Shown here: in pieces, positions 60,108 to 64,000 of the stretch
How the letters are laid out: every line of letters starts with the position of its first letter
How positions within the stretch are numbered: the first letter of the stretch is position 1
Assembly (NCBI RefSeq): GCF_030271535.1
Contig: NZ_JASCXJ010000001.1
Coordinates: 1-64,000 of the forward strand
Reading direction: 5' to 3'
From: Nocardiopsis sp. ATB16-24
GTDB taxonomy: Bacteria; Actinomycetota; Actinomycetes; Streptosporangiales; Streptosporangiaceae
DNA: 64,000 nucleotides
Made by a program: the position numbers and the translations under genes
The notes under the pieces: model-generated
The model's database searches: none
What the model saw: only the letters and a program-made list of their open reading frames with translations
Told to the model about the DNA's origin: nothing

Positions 60108-60400
60108 GTTGCGTGACTCCTTGCAGCGGCTGCTGGCTGACGGTGTCGGCGCGGTCGGACCGGCCCCGGACTGCCTCCCGGGGCGGCCAATGCCGACCGA
60201 CGTGGTTGGTTATCTGGTCCACTGTAACCGGACCGGTGGGAGCGGGCATCCCGTGGTCGACCGCACCGGCCACCGGGGACGCCCGTTGAAGTCTTGCGTA
60301 CTCGACAGTAGGAATCCAGTCCTGTACACGCCCCGGATCGCCCGAGTCGTGCCCCGAGCGTGGTCGACGCGTCCCGAAGCCGCCCCGGTGGCGTGTCCGC

Positions 60401-61618
60401 TCACCGAAGGCGTCGGCCCACCAGGTCCCAGACCCGGTCGGCGAGGTCCTCCTTCGGTCCCATGGGCACGTCGACCGCCGTGCCGTCCGAGCCGAGGATG
60501 ACCGCCTGGTTGTCCTCCGTGCCGAACGCACGTCCGCCGCCGACCTGGTTGACCACGAGCAGTTCGCAGCCCTTGCGTTCCAGCTTCGCGCGACCGTTGG
60601 CGATCACGTCGTCGGTCTCGGCGGCGAAGCCCACGATGGTCTGGACCGACCCCTCGGCGTCGCGGGAGGCGACCAGTCCGGCCAGGATGTCGGGGTTCTC
60701 CACGAGTTCGATGGGCGCGGGCGCCGCCCCGGACTTCTTGATCTTGGAGTCGATGCTGGTGGCGGGACGGAAGTCGGCGACGGCCGCGCTCATCACGATC
60801 ACGTCGGCGTCGCGACGCTCGGCCTCCATGGCCTCGGCCATCTCCACGGCCGACCCCACCCGTACCACGCGTGCGCCCGCGGGATCGGGCAGGGAGACGT
60901 TGGCCGCGACCAAGGTCACGTCCGCGCCACGGGCGGCCGCGGTACGCGCCAGGGCGTAGCCCTGCCTTCCGGAGGAGTGGTTACCGAGGAAGCGGACCGG
61001 GTCGATGGCCTCCCGGGTGCCTCCCGCCGAGACCAGCACACGTCGCCCGGCCAGGTCGGGGGTCTGCGTGCCACGCCTCAGGATCAGGCGGGCGGCCTCG
61101 AACAGCTCCGAGGGCTCGGGCAGGCGACCGCGCCCGGTGTCGACTCCGGTCAGACGGCCCGTCGCCGGGTCGAGGACGATGGCGCCGCGTGAACGCAGCG
61201 TGGCCACGTTGGCCTGGGTGGCGGGGTGCTCCCACATCTCGGTGTGCATCGCGGGTGCGAACACCACCGGACAGCGGGCGGTGAGCAGGGTGTTGGTGAG
61301 CAGGTCGTCGGCCAGGCCCGCGGCGGCCTTGGCCAGGACGTTGGCGGTGGCGGGGGCCACGAACACCAGGTCCGCCTCCTGGCCCAGACGTACGTGCGGC
61401 ACCTCGTGCACCGTGTCCCATACGCCGGTGGCCACGGGTTGACCGGACAGGGCGGACCAGGTGGGCTCGCCCACGAAGCGCAACGCCTCCTCCGTGGGCA
61501 CGACCCGGACGCGGTGGCCGGACTCGGTCAGGCGGCGCAGGAGTTCGCAGGCCTTGTAGGCGGCGATGCCCCCGCTGACGCCGAGGATCACTCGTGGAAC
61601 GTTGTGCGTGTCACTCAC
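60401..61618 (-). CDS. coaBC: bifunctional phosphopantothenoylcysteine decarboxylase/synthetase
   Basis: Coenzyme A pathway. The N-terminal flavin-dependent CoaC domain (ILGVSGGIAAYKACELLR, MHTEMWEHPAT with the catalytic His/PASANT-type segment APATANVLAK) is joined to the C-terminal CoaB domain (VSAGGTREAIDPVRFLGNHSSG, MSAAVADFRP). 405 residues. GTG 61618 has GGGAGAC upstream; the frame beyond is not conserved. Confidence 0.95.
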   Translation of the reverse strand: MSDTHNVPRVILGVSGGIAAYKACELLRRLTESGHRVRVVPTEEALRFVGEPTWSALSGQPVATGVWDTVHEVPHVRLGQEADLVFVAPATANVLAKAAAGLADDLLTNTLLTARCPVVFAPAMHTEMWEHPATQANVATLRSRGAIVLDPATGRLTGVDTGRGRLPEPSELFEAARLILRRGTQTPDLAGRRVLVSAGGTREAIDPVRFLGNHSSGRQGYALARTAAARGADVTLVAANVSLPDPAGARVVRVGSAVEMAEAMEAERRDADVIVMSAAVADFRPATSIDSKIKKSGAAPAPIELVENPDILAGLVASRDAEGSVQTIVGFAAETDDVIANGRAKLERKGCELLVVNQVGGGRAFGTEDNQAVILGSDGTAVDVPMGPKEDLADRVWDLVGRRLR

Positions 61619-61719
61619 CGAGTCTCCCAGAGGGTGTTCCGGCCCGCGGGCCGGGGAGGAATCGTGCTCGACGCGAGGGACGGGCCGGCGCCGGCCCCGA
61701 GGGATCCTCACGCGTGAGA

Positions 61720-61754
61720 TCGGCGGCCCGGTTCCGAGGGAACCGGGCCGCCGA
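61720..61754 (-). terminator. terminator of gmk-rpoZ
   Basis: A perfect 16-bp stem (61720-61735 with 61739-61754) with a GAG loop, 85 bp after the rpoZ stop and upstream of coaBC. Confidence 0.8.
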
Positions 61755-61838
61755 CCCGGGACGGACACCCGCGAGGAGGCGGGGTCCGGGCTCCCCGTCC
61801 CCCCGGCCGGGAGACCGGCGAAGGAACGGGGCGAGATC

Positions 61839-62105
61839 TCAGGAGCCCTCGTAGGGCTCGGCGGTGAGCAGGCCCGCCCTGATCTCGCGCAGGGCGATGG
61901 ACAGGGACTTCTCCTGCACCTGGGTCTCCACCAGAGGGCCGACGTACTCCAGCAGGCCCTCGCCGAGCTGGGCGTAGTAGGCGTTGATCTGACGGGCCCT
62001 CTTGGAGGCCATGGTGACCAGGCTGTACTTGCTGTCGACCAACTCCAGCAGATCGTCGATCGGCGGGTTGGTGATGCCTTCGGCGACGGGCTCGGTACCA
62101 GCCAC
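61839..62105 (-). CDS. rpoZ: RNA polymerase omega subunit
   Basis: The 88-residue omega subunit with [20 protein letters not shown] and [10 protein letters not shown], both family segments. It follows gmk, the common gmk-rpoZ-coaBC order. 125 bp separate it from gmk. Confidence 0.96.
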   Translation of the reverse strand: MAGTEPVAEGITNPPIDDLLELVDSKYSLVTMASKRARQINAYYAQLGEGLLEYVGPLVETQVQEKSLSIALREIRAGLLTAEPYEGS

Positions 62106-62230
62106 TTCGAATTACCCCCAGGGACGGCCGCGGAACGGGTGCCGCGGTGCGATGGTCAAGACTACTGGCGCCGCCGGGAGGTCCCCGACCGGGCGCGGCG
62201 GACGGCGCGGGCCCGGCGGCCCGGCCGATA

Positions 62231-62818
62231 TCACACCTTGGGCGCGGTGATCAACGCTAGCAGCTTGTCGCACACTTCCCGTACGGCCGTGTTGACGAGC
62301 GTGATGTCGAACTCCTTCTCCGCGGCCAGTTCGATCCTGGCCGCCTCCAGTCGACGCTGGATGACCTCCTCGGACTCGGTACCGCGTCCGGTGAGGCGGC
62401 GCACCAGTTCCTCCCAGGAGGGAGGGGCCAGGAAGACGTGCAGGGAGTCGGGCATGGACTCGCGGACCTGACGGGCGCCCTGGAGTTCGATCTCCAGCAG
62501 GACGGGGACCCCGGCGGCCAGACGCTCCTCCACGGGACGGCGGGGGGTGCCGTAGCGGTTGCCCGCGAACCGGGCCCACTCCAGGAGCTGGCCCTGCTCG
62601 ATGAGCCGATCGAACTCCTCGTCGGTGACGAAGTGGTACTGGACCCCCTCCTGCTCACCGGGGCGAGGCCTGCGAGTGGTGACCGATACCGAGAGCCACA
62701 CATCGGGGTTCTGGCGGCGTAGGTGGGCGACCACCGTGCTCTTCCCCACACCCGACGGCCCCGAGAGGACGGTCAGCCGCTTCTGGGCGGGGCGGGAGTG
62801 GGATACGGGGTCGGGCAT
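62231..62818 (-). CDS. gmk: guanylate kinase
   Basis: Phosphorylates GMP. The 195-residue protein has the P loop [35 protein letters not shown] and [15 protein letters not shown] 62818 gives the usual short N terminus; an in-frame GTG at 62854 is less likely. A promoter candidate lies about 150 bp upstream. Confidence 0.95.
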   Translation of the reverse strand: MPDPVSHSRPAQKRLTVLSGPSGVGKSTVVAHLRRQNPDVWLSVSVTTRRPRPGEQEGVQYHFVTDEEFDRLIEQGQLLEWARFAGNRYGTPRRPVEERLAAGVPVLLEIELQGARQVRESMPDSLHVFLAPPSWEELVRRLTGRGTESEEVIQRRLEAARIELAAEKEFDITLVNTAVREVCDKLLALITAPKV

Positions 62819-62968
62819 GTGTGTTCCAGGCGGTGCTCGGAGCCTGTCCGGCACGGGCTGGGCCGAGGCCCTCGCGTGGCACGCCGGGGAACCGGGTCCG
62901 GTCGGGGCGCGGCCGCCGTGCGGGCAGCTGATGTGCGGGATGTCCGCGTACGGTCGCGGAGGACCTCC

Positions 62969-62974
62969 TTTATA
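62969..62974 (-). promoter_or_regulatory. gmk extended -10 promoter candidate
   Basis: Minus-strand TGG-TATAAA, a TGN-extended -10, 151 bp upstream of gmk. No clear -35. The rest of 62819-63068 shows nothing else. Confidence 0.4.
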
Positions 62975-63068
62975 CCACCGGGCCGCGGCGCGACGGACGT
63001 TCGTGACCTGGGGCCACTCGTCCGCCGACCGCGGCCCGACCGTGCTTCACCGGGACCTGCCGCCGTCG

Positions 63069-63110
63069 CGGCCCGCTCCACGCCGCGACTGTGGGGGACA
63101 CGGCGGGCCG
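63069..63110 (-). terminator. weak mihF terminator candidate
   Basis: CGGCCCGC (63069-63076) pairs with GCGGGCCG (63103-63110), with partial inner pairing, 55 bp after the mihF stop. Confidence 0.4.
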
Positions 63111-63164
63111 GTGCACCGCGTCCGGGTGCTCCTGGCGCTGCTCGGCACAGCGGGTACCGCGGTG

Positions 63165-63488
63165 CTACTTGGTGAGGTCGCCGAACTCCGCCTCGAGGGC
63201 GGCGCGCTGGTTGGTCCCCAGGCCACGAACACGTCGGGACTCAGCGATGTTGAGCCGCTCCATGATCTGCTTGGCACGGACCTTGCCCACGCCGGGAAGG
63301 GATTCGAGCAGCGCTGAAACCTTCATCTTGCCGATGACGTCGTCTTTGAGGCCGTTCGACAGGACCTCCGACAGCGAGATGCCGCCGTTCTTCAGCTTGT
63401 TCTTCACCTCCGCGCGCTCTTTTCTGGCCTTGGCGGCTTTCTCCAGAGCCGCAGCGCGCTGTTCGGGTGTCAGGGGAGGAAGGGCCAC
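63165..63488 (-). CDS. mihF: actinobacterial integration host factor
   Basis: A 107-residue nucleoid-associated DNA-binding protein. A basic helical N terminus (ALEKAAKARKERAEVKNKLK) is followed by a helix-two-turn-helix H2TH region (VSALLESLPGVGKVRAKQIM and ESRRVRGLGTNQRAAL). It has the family position between pyrF and gmk. GTG 63488 has GAGGTGA upstream. Confidence 0.96.
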   Translation of the reverse strand: MALPPLTPEQRAAALEKAAKARKERAEVKNKLKNGGISLSEVLSNGLKDDVIGKMKVSALLESLPGVGKVRAKQIMERLNIAESRRVRGLGTNQRAALEAEFGDLTK

Positions 63489-63914
63489 GCCGGGTCACCT
63501 CGGATTTCTACTCGTTTACAGAGGGCGGACGCCTGCGCAAGTTAGTAGGTCCGACCCGTGTTAGGCAACGCAAAGTGCCCCTTCAGCGGCTATTTCGTCA
63601 AACTAACTACCTGAAGTAATCATCCGATTGCAGCAAGAGACGAAAATCAGGACCTTGGTCCCGGCTACGTGGCGTGCAAAGCGCGCCACCAGCGGAAGCC
63701 ACCCAGGGGTGACCCGGGTCACTCTCGGCAGCATGTCCGGAGTTTCGGACACGCCCAATTCACGGTGCACGCGATACATAATGGGGGAGTATCCACGTCA
63801 CCGTGATGGTCCGTCCCCGGCCGCACCGTCCCTCGACCGGTGGCGCCCCGCACCGACGAGGAGCGCCCGCCGCCTTGTCCTCCCTCCCCGCGTCGTACGG
63901 GCCACGCACACCCG
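63489..63914. promoter_or_regulatory. mihF upstream region with two palindromes
   Basis: No gene supported. It holds a 14-bp perfect palindrome GTGACCCGGGTCAC (63709-63722) and TGTCCG-N6-CGGACA (63734-63751). Either could be a regulator site or, for the second, part of a pyrF terminator. An AT-rich stretch at 63540-63660 probably holds the mihF promoter. Confidence 0.45.
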
Positions 63915-64000
63915 CTAGACCCCCGCGGCGGCCCTGCGCACGGCCGCCGCGATGGAGGCGGCGGTCGCGCCGGGATCCGGCGCCCGGGTGATGGGACGGC
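63915..64000 (-). CDS. pyrF: orotidine 5'-phosphate decarboxylase, C-terminal end (partial)
   Basis: Only the last 27 codons are in the window, reading RPITRAPDPGATAASIAA and on to a valine before TAG. The RPIT-APDP segment is the phosphate-binding end of actinobacterial PyrF, which decarboxylates OMP to UMP. The gene continues past the right edge; position next to mihF is the usual one. Confidence 0.75.
   Translation of the reverse strand, partial: RPITRAPDPGATAASIAAAVRRAAAGV

Noticed and set aside
60108-60400. Possible SAM riboswitch upstream of metK
   Set aside because: No recognisable SAM-I, SAM-II or SAM-IV core; only GC-rich hairpins and a TACAGT box were seen.
63628-63918. 96-codon plus-strand frame before pyrF
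   Set aside because: Arg/Pro-rich, no ribosome site, overlaps palindromes and the pyrF end; looks non-coding.

Overview
The window is high-GC DNA from a filamentous actinomycete. A conservon operon (sensor kinase, roadblock, DUF742, GTPase), the arginine cluster in the order argC-J-B-D-F-R-H, an actinobacterial IHF gene (mihF) next to pyrF, and an rRNA leader carrying the TTGAGAACTCAA box all fit the Streptosporangiales. A Nocardiopsis-like organism is my best guess; genus is inferred from gene order and protein style only. Apart from the accessory segment at 49.0-56.4 kb, it is core chromosome and mostly minus strand. I saw no tRNA, IS element or CRISPR array.

Layout. 1-555: promoters and leader of an rRNA operon running off the left edge, behind tyrS. 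2.0-4.7 kb: alpha/beta hydrolase with TetR regulator, and two exported or anchored proteins. 4.9-14.6 kb: lhgO, a partial conservon (kinase and DUF742 only), a CbiX-like gene and a complete conservon. 14.9-22.1 kb: arginine biosynthesis, with an ArgJ lacking its C-terminal part. 22.2-25.8 kb: FAD amine oxidase, MarR regulator and class III aminotransferase. 26.2-34.1 kb: pheS-pheT, a PAS histidine kinase, and infC-rpmI-rplT with an rRNA methyltransferase. 34.5-43.7 kb: aroE, mltG, ruvX, alaS and small membrane proteins. 44.0-49.0 kb: a membrane pseudokinase, rarA and a PAS/GAF/PP2C phosphatase. 56.4-64 kb: MBL hydrolase, DUF349 protein, metK, coaBC, rpoZ, gmk, mihF and the 3' end of pyrF.

The most interesting part is 50.2-56.4 kb. 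A 21-codon ORF (56183-56248, minus) with a strong Shine-Dalgarno ends in asparagine. It is followed by a terminator-like hairpin, then by aspS, a fused MccB-type adenylating enzyme plus methyltransferase, and a CmoA-type carboxy-SAM synthase, tightly packed in one direction. This is the logic of a microcin C-type peptide-nucleotide (Trojan-horse) antibiotic: a precursor ending in Asn, an E1-like nucleotidyltransferase, and a carboxymethylation module as in Bacillus/Yersinia relatives. Here the operon also carries aspartyl-tRNA synthetase, the target of processed microcin C. An XRE/DUF397 regulator pair converges on the operon. The palindromes in front of the XRE gene (TTGGA-N4-TCCAA) recur with one mismatch over the -35 element of the precursor-peptide promoter, so the regulator probably controls the operon. 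No exporter, MccE or MccF was recognised nearby.
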